A stretch of DNA of 64,000 bases. It comes from Turicibacter faecis (GTDB lineage: Bacteria; Bacillota_I; Bacilli_A; MOL361; Turicibacteraceae). Below the pieces are notes generated by a model. The model saw nothing but the letters and a program-made list of their open reading frames with translations, was not told where the DNA came from and made no database searches. A program made the position numbers and the translations under genes. The stretch lies in contig NZ_AP028127.1 in assembly GCF_037076425.1 (NCBI RefSeq), positions 960,001 to 1,024,000 of the forward strand, read 5' to 3'. Shown here in pieces: positions 43,548-53,345 of this stretch (position 1 is its first letter; each line of letters starts with the position of its first letter).

Positions 43548-44750
43548 TTGGAAAAGCCTATATTTAGAATTATCTTCCATATTGATTTAAATGCTTTTTT
43601 TGCTTCTTGTGAAATAGCGAGGCGTCCAGAGTTAAAGGATGTCCCCGTAGCGATTACGGGAGAAAAGTCATCAAAGCGTGGGATTGTAACGACTGCTAAT
43701 TATGTCGCGAGAAAGTATGGGGTGAGCAGTGCGATGCCACTTGTTCAGGCCAAAAGGAAGTGTCCTAATTTAGTGGTTATTGCCGCAAATTTTAACTTGT
43801 ACAAACAGGTTTCAAGGCAATTTCTTGATCTTCTTCACACGTATACCGATCAAGTTGAGAAAGCTTCGATTGATGAGGCTTATTTAGATGTGACGGCTCT
43901 TTTTCAAGAAGGTGGGGTGCATCCTGTGCAGTTAGCATTGCAAATGCAGCAACGTATTTTCAATGAGTTAAAGATTGGGTGTAGTGTAGGAATTGGACCG
44001 AATAAGTTTTTAGCGAAAATGGCGTCGGATATGAAAAAACCAAATGGGATTACGGTCTTAAGAAAGCGGGATTTACCACAACTGTTATGGCCACGGCCTA
44101 TTGAAGAGATGTTTGGTGTTGGGAAAGCTTCGGCTCCAAAATTAAAACAACTTGGAATACAGACGATTGGGGATCTGGTTCATTTTCATGAAGTTGAACG
44201 ATTAGAGTGGTTGTTTGGAAGTCAGGCCTTGAAATGGATAGAGCATGCGAGGGGGGAGGACTTGAGTATTGTTGATCCACAGCGATATGAAGTTCCGTCA
44301 AGCATTGGTCATTCGACGACGTTTTCTAAGGATTATTATTTTGAACGTGAAATTAAAGAAGAAGCGAAAAAAATGTGTTTGAAAACCGCCAATCGTTTAA
44401 AAAAGTATGGTCTCTATGCAAAAACAGTGTCACTACAACTCAAGGATACACACTTTAAGCAGATGACGCGTAGTTTAACTGTATCGAAGCCTATCCAGCA
44501 TATGAATGAATTATACCCGCTTGTTGAGGGATTGTTTGATGATCACTGGGAGGGGCAACCGTTACGGTTAATCGGGGTATATACCTCCAATTTAGTGCAT
44601 ACTAATAAAACAACTGAGCCTTTAAACTTATTTAATTATCAGTCATTTGTCGGGGAAGGGAAAATTAGGAAGACTATGGAAGAGATAAAAAATAAATATG
44701 GGGCGGATTTGATTCAAAAGGGAATTCAGAAAGGAAAGAAAAACGAATGA
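43548..44750 (+). CDS. dinB: DNA polymerase IV (Y family)
   Basis: A 400-residue translesion polymerase. HIDLNAFFASCE (metal Asp13), the SIDEAYLD catalytic motif (Asp109, Glu110), the GIGPNKFLAKMASDMKKPNG thumb segment and the HhH region MFGVGKASAPKLKQLGI are intact. The little-finger domain follows. TTG 43548 is the start, behind GGAAGAGGA. Its stop overlaps the nudF start (ATGA, 44747-44750), so they form an operon. In B. subtilis polYqjH lies in the same neighbourhood. Confidence 0.95.
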   Translation: MEKPIFRIIFHIDLNAFFASCEIARRPELKDVPVAITGEKSSKRGIVTTANYVARKYGVSSAMPLVQAKRKCPNLVVIAANFNLYKQVSRQFLDLLHTYTDQVEKASIDEAYLDVTALFQEGGVHPVQLALQMQQRIFNELKIGCSVGIGPNKFLAKMASDMKKPNGITVLRKRDLPQLLWPRPIEEMFGVGKASAPKLKQLGIQTIGDLVHFHEVERLEWLFGSQALKWIEHARGEDLSIVDPQRYEVPSSIGHSTTFSKDYYFEREIKEEAKKMCLKTANRLKKYGLYAKTVSLQLKDTHFKQMTRSLTVSKPIQHMNELYPLVEGLFDDHWEGQPLRLIGVYTSNLVHTNKTTEPLNLFNYQSFVGEGKIRKTMEEIKNKYGADLIQKGIQKGKKNE

Positions 44751-45292
44751 AAAATTTAACTGAAAAACAACTAACAACGAAGGAATATTATCGTAATTCA
44801 TTTTTGAGTGTGACAGAGGATGAGGTGCAATTACCTAATCAATTAGAAGCGAAGCGCGTCGTCGTCAATCATCCGGGTGGGGTGAATTTAATTGTTTTAG
44901 ACGAGGAACGTCGTTTAATTCTTGTCGAGCAATACCGTTATCCTGTTGGAAGGCTAACACTTGAAACTCCCGCAGGAAAGATTGAAAAAGGTGAGTTAAC
45001 GTCTGTGACGGCTAAGCGAGAGCTAGAGGAGGAGACGGGTTATACGTGTGATTCATTAAAAATGATTGGACGTTTTGCAACGTCGCCTGGTTTTTGTAAT
45101 GAATATATTGAAAATTATTTAGTTATGAATCCCAAAAAATTAGAGCATCCTGTTCAGGGAGATGAGGATGAATTTTTAAATGTCTACCACTTATCAAAAG
45201 AGGAGGCGTTAGCTGCCGTTGAAGAGGGGCGAATTTGTGATTTTAAAACGGTCTATGCAATTCAATATTTAATGTTGACGCAACGTTGGTAA
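44747..45292 (+). CDS. nudF: ADP-ribose pyrophosphatase, Nudix family
   Basis: A 181-residue Nudix hydrolase cleaving ADP-ribose to AMP and ribose-5-phosphate. The Nudix box is at 77-99 (GX5EX7REUXEEXGU satisfied: Gly77, Glu83, Arg91, Glu92, Glu95, Glu96, Gly98). An upstream PGG and downstream ATSPGFCNEYIENYLV fit the ADPRase type. In B. subtilis nudF is followed by yqkK and spoIIM; here an insertion follows. The 3' 188 bases of the gene are repeated at 47264. Confidence 0.95.
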   Translation: MKNLTEKQLTTKEYYRNSFLSVTEDEVQLPNQLEAKRVVVNHPGGVNLIVLDEERRLILVEQYRYPVGRLTLETPAGKIEKGELTSVTAKRELEEETGYTCDSLKMIGRFATSPGFCNEYIENYLVMNPKKLEHPVQGDEDEFLNVYHLSKEEALAAVEEGRICDFKTVYAIQYLMLTQRW

Positions 45293-45298
45293 GAAGGC
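45105..45298 (+). repeat. Left copy of 194-bp direct repeat (nudF 3' end)
   Basis: Matches 47264-47457 with one difference seen (A at 45259 against G). It includes the last 62 codons of nudF plus 6 bases beyond the stop. It marks the left boundary of an insertion. Confidence 0.9.
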
Positions 45299-45807
45299 GA
45301 GGCTTTGCTAGCAATTTTTTATACGAACGTCAGTTAAATCACGGATCGCAACGTTGAAAGGTGTCCATTAATGAACGTTGTGACCTATGCTATTTTCAAT
45401 TTTATCTTTGTTAAATTTAGCGACAGGCCGCTTAACTGGGGCAACTGTATTGTTTGAGACTAAACTAACGTGTTGCCTTCGTCAATTGATGAGTAAAACG
45501 GGATAAAGTTGACGGGGGACTATCAAGTAAAGTGGTTAATAAAGGGTCAAATTGTAATTCATCCGTATCATCAGTACCATGAGAAGTAGTAATCGTTTAG
45601 TAATTTTTTTGAGATAAAGGTTGTGATTTGTAGGGATTCACACCAACTGATTAGTCTTTAAACAAATGGATTATTTTAAGAGTTCTGAAAACTTCATGTG
45701 ATGCATAAATTCTTAGATTAATAATGGTCCTGCATCGGATGTTAAATCTTCTTTGGAAAATAAGTTTCATTTTTTATTGAAATGATATTGTCCTGGATGT
45801 GTCATAA

Positions 45808-45854
45808 AATGTAAAAAGCGTTAATCCCACTAAGGGTTTAACGCTTTTTACATT
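45808..45854. terminator. Bidirectional terminator in inserted segment
   Basis: GTAAAAAGCGTTAA-t-CCC pairs with GGG-t-TTAACGCTTTTTAC. Confidence 0.85.
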
Positions 45855-46061
45855 TTTATGGTGAATGAGTTAGGGTTAAAATTATTTAAGATTTCCAATA
45901 AGCCTTACGAAAAGATCACTCTAAACCGTGCGGAGAGGGAAGGAATATTTTTGAGACAACGTATCAATAGGCAGAGTTTATTTAGAGGACCAAAACACGC
46001 CAGTATCAATGCCAATTGAATAACACTGATTGACATCTTTACATGATCGGTTCACAAAAAA

Positions 46062-46089
46062 ACTTCACGACACACTTTGGTCGTGAAGT
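46062..46089 (-). terminator. Terminator for the minus-strand pseudogene
   Basis: ACTTCACGAC pairs with GTCGTGAAGT, followed by T7 when read on the minus strand. Confidence 0.8.
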
Positions 46090-46136
46090 CCCGCCGATAA
46101 GAAAAATTACAAAAAATTAGATAGTAGAACCCGTTT

Positions 46137-46553
46137 TTAGCTTGTTTTTTTCGATAAATAAATTAATCCTATACACATCCAAATATTCGGAATGAAATAG
46201 AAAACTTCATGATTTATTAAAATAGATAGTTTGAGTAGAAACAAAGATAGTAGTACAAATAATAAAATCTTTTTCCTATCCTTATCTAAATGATTAAATT
46301 TTCTAAAAATAAAAAACGGTACTCCAAGACTAAATATTACTATAAACGACATCAAATAAGCCCCCCAAACTAAAGCACTTGCCATGGCTGCTAAACATAG
46401 TAGACAGTCAGTTCCTAAAGTTACTGCACAAAGCACACCACAACCTGTTACAATTTTAACAGCTAATTCAGTAGTAATTTCTATAAAATCAGTTCAAGAA
46501 CCAAGAACTGGACGTGATGTTATTGCCTGATTACGAACCTCTGAAACTGTCAT
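46137..46553 (-). pseudogene. Cys-rich hydrophobic (bacteriocin-like?) membrane protein with in-frame TGA
   Basis: Read from ATG 46553, the frame continues for 138 codons but has a TGA at 46494-46496 (codon 20). After it come TDFIEITTELAVKIVTG, a C-x3-C-x7-C-x2-C cluster, then three hydrophobic helices ending YLSKKTS. Short leader, cysteine cluster and helices could represent a bacteriocin precursor fused or coupled to an immunity-like protein; that is a guess. A second start at GTG 46436 could still give 99 residues. A terminator follows at 46062. Confidence 0.45.
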
Positions 46554-47219
46554 AAAAGTCTCTTGAGTATCTATAGAAACAACGTTTTTTTATTTGCATA
46601 CATCCTTACCGTCATATTTCCCTCAGTGTTTTTTATAACATGTCATTTGTTAACAGTAAGTCATTCACCTTCTTTTGAAAACATAACTGTAACATTATTT
46701 AATTCATGATTACCGATCGTTCTTTATAGAATTACAATGGAATGATAAGTTTAATCCTCTGATTATGCCCCCATTCATTATTTATTTTCTCCATCAATCT
46801 TATCTTGTGAAACACGAATTAATGATTCATCACCTACTTAAGCTTCGATTATTTCCCCTAAAGGTAGCTGAAGCAATTTTACAGGCGCTAGGTCTTTATT
46901 TATTACTGCATAATTTTTTAACGTTGATAAATTGTTACTTTTTGTTTTTTGTGGATGAAGTATTAGAGGAATAAATTTGTTAGGTGTCAACAATGCAGGC
47001 AAAGACTAAAGGCAATTTAATAAAAAAGAATCCCTTTTTAGGTTAATAAAGTACAAAGTTATATCCCTCTATTATGTTTCTATAAACTAAACTCATATAT
47101 AGCTTACAACATATCCTTTGTTTGTTACACAAACTGGTGTGAAATTTCTATTTATTTTTATTTTCACGTTTAATTTTATTGTCAAAAGAAAGAGTTTATC
47201 TTCTTTTTGAAAAGAAATT

Positions 47220-47260
47220 AGTGTTTTGTAGTTGATAAATTAAATTTTCAACTACAAAAC
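47220..47260. terminator. Hairpin at the right edge of the insert
   Basis: GTTTTGTAGTTGA pairs with TCAACTACAAAAC around an AT-rich loop, ending 3 bp before the right repeat copy. Confidence 0.6.
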
Positions 47261-47263
47261 ATA

Positions 47264-47457
47264 ATATTGAAAATTATTTAGTTATGAATCCCAAAAAATT
47301 AGAGCATCCTGTTCAGGGAGATGAGGATGAATTTTTAAATGTCTACCACTTATCAAAAGAGGAGGCGTTAGCTGCCGTTGAAGAGGGGCGAATTTGTGAT
47401 TTTAAAACGGTCTATGCGATTCAATATTTAATGTTGACGCAACGTTGGTAAGAAGGC
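47264..47457 (+). pseudogene. Duplicated 3' fragment of nudF
   Basis: The right copy of the 194-bp repeat encodes only the last 62 residues of NudF, with no start. It is nearly identical to the intact gene end, so the duplication is recent. It lies where the original nudF end would be expected before spoIIM. Confidence 0.9.
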
Positions 47458-47617
47458 AACGCTAGAGGGCACCATTCATGAAAAGGGAATGGTGTTTTTT
47501 GATGAAGAAGTGACGTGGTGATGTTAGACTGAATGAAATAAATAAAAAAATTAAACTCATTTAGGCATAATCCTGAGTCTTCTTTCATAAGGTTGAAGAA
47601 GAAGGGGGGAAGTGCTC

Positions 47618-48340
47618 ATGGTCGCACAAAAACGTCGCAAAAAATCGTTCTCGTATGTCTTATATGTTTTATATGTCTTACTACTACTCGTCATAATTGG
47701 TGATATTATTGGGGCTTCACTTTACGTTAAACTGGAACAATCATCCCAAAGTTTAATGGCGAACTATGTAAATGAAAATGTTAATGTTTTTAATCAGGAA
47801 AGTTGGTCATTTAATCAACTATTTTATAAACAGTTTATGTATCAAGGAAGTATGTGGGTATTAGGATTAACTGGAGTGGGAGTTATCGTAAACTTGTTTT
47901 TAGTCTTTTTAAAAGGGGTTATTGCAGGATTTAATGTCTTCTTTATTTTTCAGGCATTATCACCATTTCAGGCCATTTTAACAAGTCTTCTTTGGTTAAT
48001 TCAATATTTGTTAATTTTAGGGGTTACCATCTTAAGCGGTTACTTCAGTGTCCGTTTTGTCATTATGGCGGTAAAGATTTTATTCTTTAAGAAGAATAAA
48101 TTATTATTGAAAAAGCATTTGTTATACTATTTCTATCAATTAGTAATCATTACGGTGCTAACGCTGTTGACTGCAGGTGTCACTTACCTCATTCAGCCTG
48201 TTGTTTACCAACAATTTGAGAAGGCTGGAAAGTCTGAAACCATTCAACAATCAGCAGATGATTTTATTTCAACTTCATCGGATGCAACTTCACACTTAAA
48301 CAAGCAAATAAATATTAATTTTGAAAGAGAAGTGTTATAA
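47618..48340 (+). CDS. spoIIM: Stage II sporulation protein M
   Basis: A 240-residue SpoIIM-family membrane protein (DUF95) of the engulfment DMP complex that remodels septal peptidoglycan. There are about five helices: 13-38, 80-107, 115-150 region and 170-195. An extracytoplasmic loop follows helix 1 and a Ser/Asn-rich C-terminal tail closes the protein. ATG 47618 has AGAAGGGGGG about 8 bases upstream; GTG 47612 is too close. Position before fur and xerD equals Bacillus. Confidence 0.85.
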   Translation: MVAQKRRKKSFSYVLYVLYVLLLLVIIGDIIGASLYVKLEQSSQSLMANYVNENVNVFNQESWSFNQLFYKQFMYQGSMWVLGLTGVGVIVNLFLVFLKGVIAGFNVFFIFQALSPFQAILTSLLWLIQYLLILGVTILSGYFSVRFVIMAVKILFFKKNKLLLKKHLLYYFYQLVIITVLTLLTAGVTYLIQPVVYQQFEKAGKSETIQQSADDFISTSSDATSHLNKQININFEREVL

Positions 48341-48381
48341 TAAATTATAACAAAATTTAGATTTAGCAAGATGGTGAAATT

Positions 48382-48849
48382 ATGACACAACTTTCAACAT
48401 ATGAAACGATGATAATGAAATCAGGATCAAAGCTAACCAAACAACGCAAACAGATATTAAAAGTCATTATTGATCATCCGCATGAACATTTTTCAGCCGA
48501 AGCACTTTATGATTTAGTGAAACATATCGATGACTCGATTGGAATTGCAACGGTTTATCGAACATTAGAACTTTTTGAGAAGTTAGGAATTGTTCGAAAT
48601 GTAAAAATAAAAAATGATGGTGTGAACTATTATGATGTTGTTGATTTAGACGAGGAAAATCATTTTCATCATCATTTAATTTGTACAAATTGTCGTCGAA
48701 TTATAGAGATTGCAGATGAACTTGAATCGTATGAGACCTTTATTGAACAAAAGTACGGGTTCCAAGTTAAGGATCATGATCTAACACTATATGGCATTTG
48801 TTCAGACTGTCAATCGTTAGAGAATAGTGAAAAACCTCTACAAAAGTAG
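48382..48849 (+). CDS. fur: Fur family metal-responsive repressor
   Basis: A 155-residue Fur-type regulator. The winged helix is SKLTKQRKQILKVIIDHPHEHFSAEALYDLVKHIDDSIGIATVYRTLELFEKLGI. Then HFHHHLICTNCRRIIEI supplies the His cluster and first CxxC, and CSDC the second (structural zinc). Sequence cannot fully separate Fur from Zur or PerR, but the synteny (spoIIM-fur-xerD) favours Fur. Candidate target feoAB lies at 27.8-30.2 kb. Confidence 0.9.
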   Translation: MTQLSTYETMIMKSGSKLTKQRKQILKVIIDHPHEHFSAEALYDLVKHIDDSIGIATVYRTLELFEKLGIVRNVKIKNDGVNYYDVVDLDEENHFHHHLICTNCRRIIEIADELESYETFIEQKYGFQVKDHDLTLYGICSDCQSLENSEKPLQK

Positions 48850-48866
48850 GGGTTTTTCACTATTAA
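48822..48866 (+). terminator. Terminator overlapping the fur stop codon
   Basis: AATAGTGAAAAACC pairs with GGTTTTTCACTATT; the stem begins within the last fur codons. Confidence 0.85.
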
Positions 48867-49092
48867 AAAACGTGAGCGGATCATTTGAAGGGTTGGTGTT
48901 GAAGTCATCATCAAACCTAGCGATGGAAAGAGGGGAGTTATGGGCTATTTAGTTTAGAAAGAGAGGAGGGATTGCCACTAGACCGGATGCGATCAATCGA
49001 TTTAAAGGGGCTCAAAGCTGTTTGTTTCGTTTGTTGGTTTTTAAACGAGGATGTACCATTCCATCGATTGATATCAAGAGATCGAGGTTTAA

Positions 49093-50025
49093 GTGGCAGA
49101 ACAGGTGATAAAAGAAAGAGAATTGGAAAATTTTTTAACCTATCTAACCATTGATCGCGGGCTAAGTTTGAATACAAAAGAAAATTATGCACGTGATTTG
49201 GGAGGTTACCTTACTTATCTAGAGCAGCAATCCATTGAGCATTTTAATCAGGTTAAGCGTGAACACATTCAAACGTATTTGATTGAGCTTTATGGACGGG
49301 GTCTAAATACTAAAAGCGTTGCGCGTCACTTATCCGCCATACGTACCTTTCATCAATATTTGATGATTGAGCGCCTATGCTCGCAAAATCCATGTGATCT
49401 TATTGAAAGCCCGAAATTAAGTCGAGATTTACCGGAAGTTTTAAGCGTGGCTGAGGTGGAACGACTTTTAGAAAGTTTTACTGAAGAAACGGCAGCTGAC
49501 TTGCGCAATCACGCCATGGTCGAATTGTTGTATGCCTCAGGTCTTCGAGTGAGCGAGTTGCTCGCCTTAAACATTGTCGATATTCATTTATCGATGCAAT
49601 TTATTAAGTGTCGTGGGAAGGGAGATAAGGAACGGATTGTCCCAATTGGGGAAGTTGCCTCTGACGTTTTAACGCGCTATTTAGAAAAAGCACGTCCACA
49701 GTTATTAAAGAAATCGACGGATGTCTTATTTTTAAATCGCTTTGGTGATCCTATGTCGCGGCAAGGATTTTTCAAAATATTAAAAAAGCAAGCCCAGATG
49801 GCGGGGATTACTAAAAATCTTTCGCCCCATAAATTAAGACATTCATTTGCCACGCATTTAATTGAAAATGGGGTGGATTTAAGGTTGGTGCAAGAGATGT
49901 TGGGGCACTCAGATATTTCGACCACTCAAATTTATACGCATATGAGTAAGGAGCATTTAAAGGAGTTGTTTGAGCATACACATCCGCGAGCTCAGGCGCT
50001 GAAAGAAAGAGACTCCACAAGTTAA
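49093..50025 (+). CDS. xerD: Tyrosine recombinase XerD
   Basis: A 310-residue site-specific recombinase that resolves chromosome dimers at dif. An N-terminal SAM-like domain (1-95) precedes the catalytic domain. Its residues are Arg in ASGLRVSELLAL, Lys in CRGKGDKER, HKLRHSFATHL (His and Arg), His in LGHSD and Tyr in TQIYTHMSKEHL. GTG 49093 is the start. The deoB neighbour and upstream fur match Bacillus ripX, so it is the housekeeping enzyme, not an integrase of the insert. Confidence 0.94.
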   Translation: MAEQVIKERELENFLTYLTIDRGLSLNTKENYARDLGGYLTYLEQQSIEHFNQVKREHIQTYLIELYGRGLNTKSVARHLSAIRTFHQYLMIERLCSQNPCDLIESPKLSRDLPEVLSVAEVERLLESFTEETAADLRNHAMVELLYASGLRVSELLALNIVDIHLSMQFIKCRGKGDKERIVPIGEVASDVLTRYLEKARPQLLKKSTDVLFLNRFGDPMSRQGFFKILKKQAQMAGITKNLSPHKLRHSFATHLIENGVDLRLVQEMLGHSDISTTQIYTHMSKEHLKELFEHTHPRAQALKERDSTS

Positions 50026-50105
50026 AAAAAATAACATATAATAAATATGGATAGATTGTTAAATACTAATAAAGATTTAGTTGTCGTTAAGAAAGGACGT
50101 TAGAT

Positions 50106-51287
50106 ATGAAATATAATCGTATATTTTTAATTATCATGGATTCAGTAGGTGCCGGAGAATTACCGGATGCTAAAGATTATAATGATCAAGGAGCAAATAC
50201 GTTAAAACATATCGCACAAGCTGCTAAAGGATTAAATATGCCTCATATGCAGTCGTTAGGATTAGGAAATTTAACTGAAATACAAGGGGTTGACCCGCAT
50301 CAACCAGAAAAGGGATATTATACAAAATGTGAAGAATTGTCTGTAGGAAAAGATACGATGACTGGTCATTGGGAAATTATGGGGCTTAAAATTACGGAAC
50401 CGTTTAAAACCTTCACAGAGACTGGGTTTCCACAGGATTTAATCGATGAATTAGAAAAACGTACAGGTCGCAAAGTAATTGGGAATAAGTCAGCCTCAGG
50501 AACTGAGATTTTAGATGAACTTGGGGAAGAACATATGAAAACGGGGGCTATTATCGTTTATACGTCAGCAGATTCTGTATTGCAAATTGCAGCACATGAA
50601 GAAATTGTTCCGATTGAAGAACTTTGGAACATGTGTAAAATGGCGCGTGAGATTACGATGAAAGAGGACTGGAAGGTCGGACGTATTATTGCGCGTCCAT
50701 TTATTGGAGACAAAAAAGGAGCGTTTAAACGCACGCCAAATCGTCACGATTATGCCTTAAAACCTTTTGACAGAACCGTTTTAAATGAATTAAAAGATGC
50801 AAAAAAAGATATCATTGCTATTGGTAAAATTAATGATATTTATGTAGGAGAAGGGATTACAGAAGCCATTTTAACGAAATCAAATGAGGATGGAATGAAC
50901 CAATTACTTCAGGTGATGGATCAGCCATTTGAAGGGTTAGCCTTTTTAAATTTAGTAGACTTTGATGCGTTGTATGGTCATCGTCGAGATCCACTTGGAT
51001 ATGCGAAATGTTTAGAAGCGTTTGATCGTCAATTAGGTGATGTTTTAACGAAGATGAAAGAAGACGATTTACTGATTATTTCAGCGGATCACGGAAATGA
51101 TCCAATTGCCTCAGGAAGTGACCATACGCGTGAGTATATTCCAGTCATTATGTATTCTCCATCTATGGTAGCAGGAGGAGAATTACCTATTGGGAAAACA
51201 TTTGCTAATATTGGGGCAACGGTCGCTGAAAACTTTGGAGTTAAGGCACCACTTATTGGAGAGAGTTATTTAAAACAAATGAAATAA
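50106..51287 (+). CDS. deoB: Phosphopentomutase
   Basis: A 393-residue alkaline-phosphatase-superfamily enzyme interconverting ribose-1- and ribose-5-phosphate (and the deoxy forms) in nucleoside salvage. [14 protein letters not shown] with metal Asp, [13 protein letters not shown] (phosphothreonine), and [23 protein letters not shown] are complete. AAAGGACG precedes the ATG. Follows xerD as in Bacillus (ripX-drm). Terminator at 51300. Confidence 0.97.
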   Translation: MKYNRIFLIIMDSVGAGELPDAKDYNDQGANTLKHIAQAAKGLNMPHMQSLGLGNLTEIQGVDPHQPEKGYYTKCEELSVGKDTMTGHWEIMGLKITEPFKTFTETGFPQDLIDELEKRTGRKVIGNKSASGTEILDELGEEHMKTGAIIVYTSADSVLQIAAHEEIVPIEELWNMCKMAREITMKEDWKVGRIIARPFIGDKKGAFKRTPNRHDYALKPFDRTVLNELKDAKKDIIAIGKINDIYVGEGITEAILTKSNEDGMNQLLQVMDQPFEGLAFLNLVDFDALYGHRRDPLGYAKCLEAFDRQLGDVLTKMKEDDLLIISADHGNDPIASGSDHTREYIPVIMYSPSMVAGGELPIGKTFANIGATVAENFGVKAPLIGESYLKQMK

Positions 51288-51299
51288 CAAGAAGAGATG

Positions 51300-51332
51300 A
51301 AAAAGGGATGAAATGATTCATCCCTTTTTTTG
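51300..51332 (+). terminator. Intrinsic terminator after deoB
   Basis: AAAAAGGGATGA pairs with TCATCCCTTTTTTT. Confidence 0.9.
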
Positions 51333-51434
51333 GTATTTGTGCTTCTGAAAGATTCGTTGTTTTAAAATCGACGTATAATAAAGGAAAAACTGGGAAGACT
51401 ATTGAATAATGTTATAATTTAAAAGGTGATGAAT

Positions 51435-52826
51435 ATGAAGAGATGGTCTCTGTATCTTTTGATTTGTTTGATCTTGGTCGGAGCGTGGTGTCTTTTTAAT
51501 CAGTTAGAGTCAACAGACACGGAGTTATCAGTGTTTGGATTCAAAATAGAATTGCAACAAGAGAAGGTATCGGGACAGGTCATTGATGAGGATGGGAAGC
51601 CCCTGGTCGCGGAAATTCGTTTTTTTGATTCGGAAGGTGGCCTTGTTAAACGAATTCAAACGAATCTAAAAGGGGAGTTTGGAATTCATCTAGATGAAGG
51701 ATATTATACGATCGAACTATCGAGGGGATATGAGTATGAACGAAAATCAATTCCTGTGGAGGTTCGTCAGGGACAGCCTGTTCAGGTTAAACCTACGATT
51801 CTTACCCGACTGATTGACTGGAGAGCAAAGGATTATTATGGTGGTGATTTTAATCAACACTCCCATTTTAGTTCAGAGGGACAAAATACGGTTGAGGAAG
51901 TTTTGACGGCTAATTTAGCAAATGGGCTAAGTTATGGGGCATTGGCCGATGAAAATACCGTTGATGGTAATGATGAGTGGAATGCATTGGCGGATCAGGT
52001 CCATTATCTTGCACTGTCAGGTCAAACAGTCATGCATCGTCAACAACGATATGTGGCCGTAAATGTTCCAAAACAACTAACGCTTGATTCAGAAGCTTCG
52101 ATCGATTCGATTAATCAATTAGGCCACCAAATTCATGAATCAAACGGAATCCTACTCACCGATGCTTTAAATGATTCAATTAAGTCCTTATTAGAGGGGA
52201 AAGGAATCGATGCAATTGAAATTTGGAATGGCCAACAAGTGCCTCCAATTAGAAGCTTAGAAGGGTTAGAGAAAAAAATGACCGCTAACGTTTTACGAAG
52301 AGAGAAATGGTTTGAACTGTTAAATCAAGGAATGAAAATAACGGCAGTGGCTAATTCAAATAACTATGATATTAATGGAGCCCTTATAGGTGAAGGAATA
52401 ACGAAAAACGAGCACTATAATCGATGGTTAGCAGATGGAGGATCCGTCGGAGAACCACGGAATTATATTAAGGCGGATGAGTTAACGGTAGCAGGAATAT
52501 TAAAAGGAATAAAAGAAGGTCATGTTTTTATGACCAATGGGCCTTTAATGGATATTACGATAAATGATAAAACATTCGGTGATGAAATAAGTGGGGTAAC
52601 GGATGCTGAGATTGCGTATTTAGTAACGTCAAACCAGTCTGAATTAATGCAGTTAAATATTATTGCAGATGGAGAAATTATACAGGAAGTTCCATTAGCA
52701 AAAAATGTCCCCAACCTAGGAACATTGAATTTGAATTTATCAGATTATCAATGGGTTGCATTTGAGGTGTTAACGACATCCTATGAATATGCGCTCTCTA
52801 ATCCGATTTATTTGAAAGCGGATTAA
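51435..52826 (+). CDS. Membrane-anchored CehA/McbA-type PHP-fold metallohydrolase
   Basis: A 463-residue protein. A signal anchor (about 5-22) is followed by a carboxypeptidase-regulatory-like beta domain (about 45-125, VSGQVIDEDGKPLVAEIRF). The PHP-like domain begins with YYGGDFNQHSHFSSEGQNT (His-x-His metal pair) and holds GLSYGALADENTVDGN. The expected later GH-type His motif is less clear (ITAVANSNNYD), so activity is uncertain. ATG 51435 is chosen because AGGTGATG overlaps GTG 51426. Extracytoplasmic location likely, substrate unknown. Confidence 0.75.
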   Translation: MKRWSLYLLICLILVGAWCLFNQLESTDTELSVFGFKIELQQEKVSGQVIDEDGKPLVAEIRFFDSEGGLVKRIQTNLKGEFGIHLDEGYYTIELSRGYEYERKSIPVEVRQGQPVQVKPTILTRLIDWRAKDYYGGDFNQHSHFSSEGQNTVEEVLTANLANGLSYGALADENTVDGNDEWNALADQVHYLALSGQTVMHRQQRYVAVNVPKQLTLDSEASIDSINQLGHQIHESNGILLTDALNDSIKSLLEGKGIDAIEIWNGQQVPPIRSLEGLEKKMTANVLRREKWFELLNQGMKITAVANSNNYDINGALIGEGITKNEHYNRWLADGGSVGEPRNYIKADELTVAGILKGIKEGHVFMTNGPLMDITINDKTFGDEISGVTDAEIAYLVTSNQSELMQLNIIADGEIIQEVPLAKNVPNLGTLNLNLSDYQWVAFEVLTTSYEYALSNPIYLKAD

Positions 52827-52913
52827 AAATCATACAAACGCCGTCGAACTATTGAATAATATGTCGTTTTTCAGTAAAATAAAGATAACAAGCAAAGAGA
52901 TGGAGGTCTAACA

Positions 52914-53216
52914 ATGGTTAAACATATTGTGATGTGGAAAATTAAAGAAACAAATGGATTAACAAAAGAACAAACAGCGCAACAAATTAAAGAAGCTTTA
53001 GAAGGATTAAACGGAAAAATCGAAGGTCTTCGTCATTTAGAAGTAGGAATTGATTTCTTACAATCGGATGCATCTTATGATGTCGTATTATATTCAGAGT
53101 TAGAAGATAAAGCTGCTTTAGAATATTATCAGGCACATCCATTACATGTGAAAGTGGCAACAGAAATTGTAAAACCTGCGGCAACTTCACGCGTTGTTTC
53201 TGATTACGAGTTATAA
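52914..53216 (+). CDS. Dabb (stress-responsive alpha/beta barrel) domain protein
   Basis: A 100-residue ferredoxin-like dimeric alpha/beta barrel protein. MVKHIVMWKIKE at the start, LRHLEVGIDFLQSDASYDVVLYSELEDKAALEYYQAHPLH in the middle and the terminal VVSDYE are family hallmarks. Function of the family in bacteria is mostly unknown. GGAGG precedes the ATG; a terminator follows. Confidence 0.9.
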   Translation: MVKHIVMWKIKETNGLTKEQTAQQIKEALEGLNGKIEGLRHLEVGIDFLQSDASYDVVLYSELEDKAALEYYQAHPLHVKVATEIVKPAATSRVVSDYEL

Positions 53217-53223
53217 GAATGGG

Positions 53224-53258
53224 GCAATAACATTTTTGTTATTGCTTGTTTTTATTAG
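53224..53258 (+). terminator. Intrinsic terminator
   Basis: GCAATAAC, ATTTTT, GTTATTGC, then TTGTTTTTATT. Confidence 0.85.
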
Positions 53259-53345
53259 AAAGTTAGTAGATGAATTGATTTATTTTATGATAAATGATAC
53301 CAATTAAATGGCTTTATTTTTAACTAAAGGGAGAGGCTAACAAGC

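Larger units (their letters stand above)
45299..47263. mobile_element. Inserted segment of about 2 kb, degenerate
   Basis: Interrupts the conserved nudF-spoIIM order and is flanked by the 194-bp repeat. It holds no intact long gene and no recognisable integrase or transposase. Contents seen are a broken Cys-rich membrane protein gene on the minus strand (46137-46553), terminators at 45808-45854 and 46062-46089, a 69-codon plus-strand frame at 46765-46974 without support, and a hairpin ending at 47260. From 45300 to 45800 only short frames are present. Integration by recombination within nudF is inferred. Confidence 0.6.

Noticed and set aside
46765-46974. 69-codon plus-strand frame in the insert
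   Set aside because: No ribosome binding site or recognisable family; likely chance in AT-rich DNA.
49093-50025. XerD as integrase of the 45.3-kb insert
   Set aside because: It lies in the conserved fur-xerD-deoB order and matches the housekeeping recombinase.
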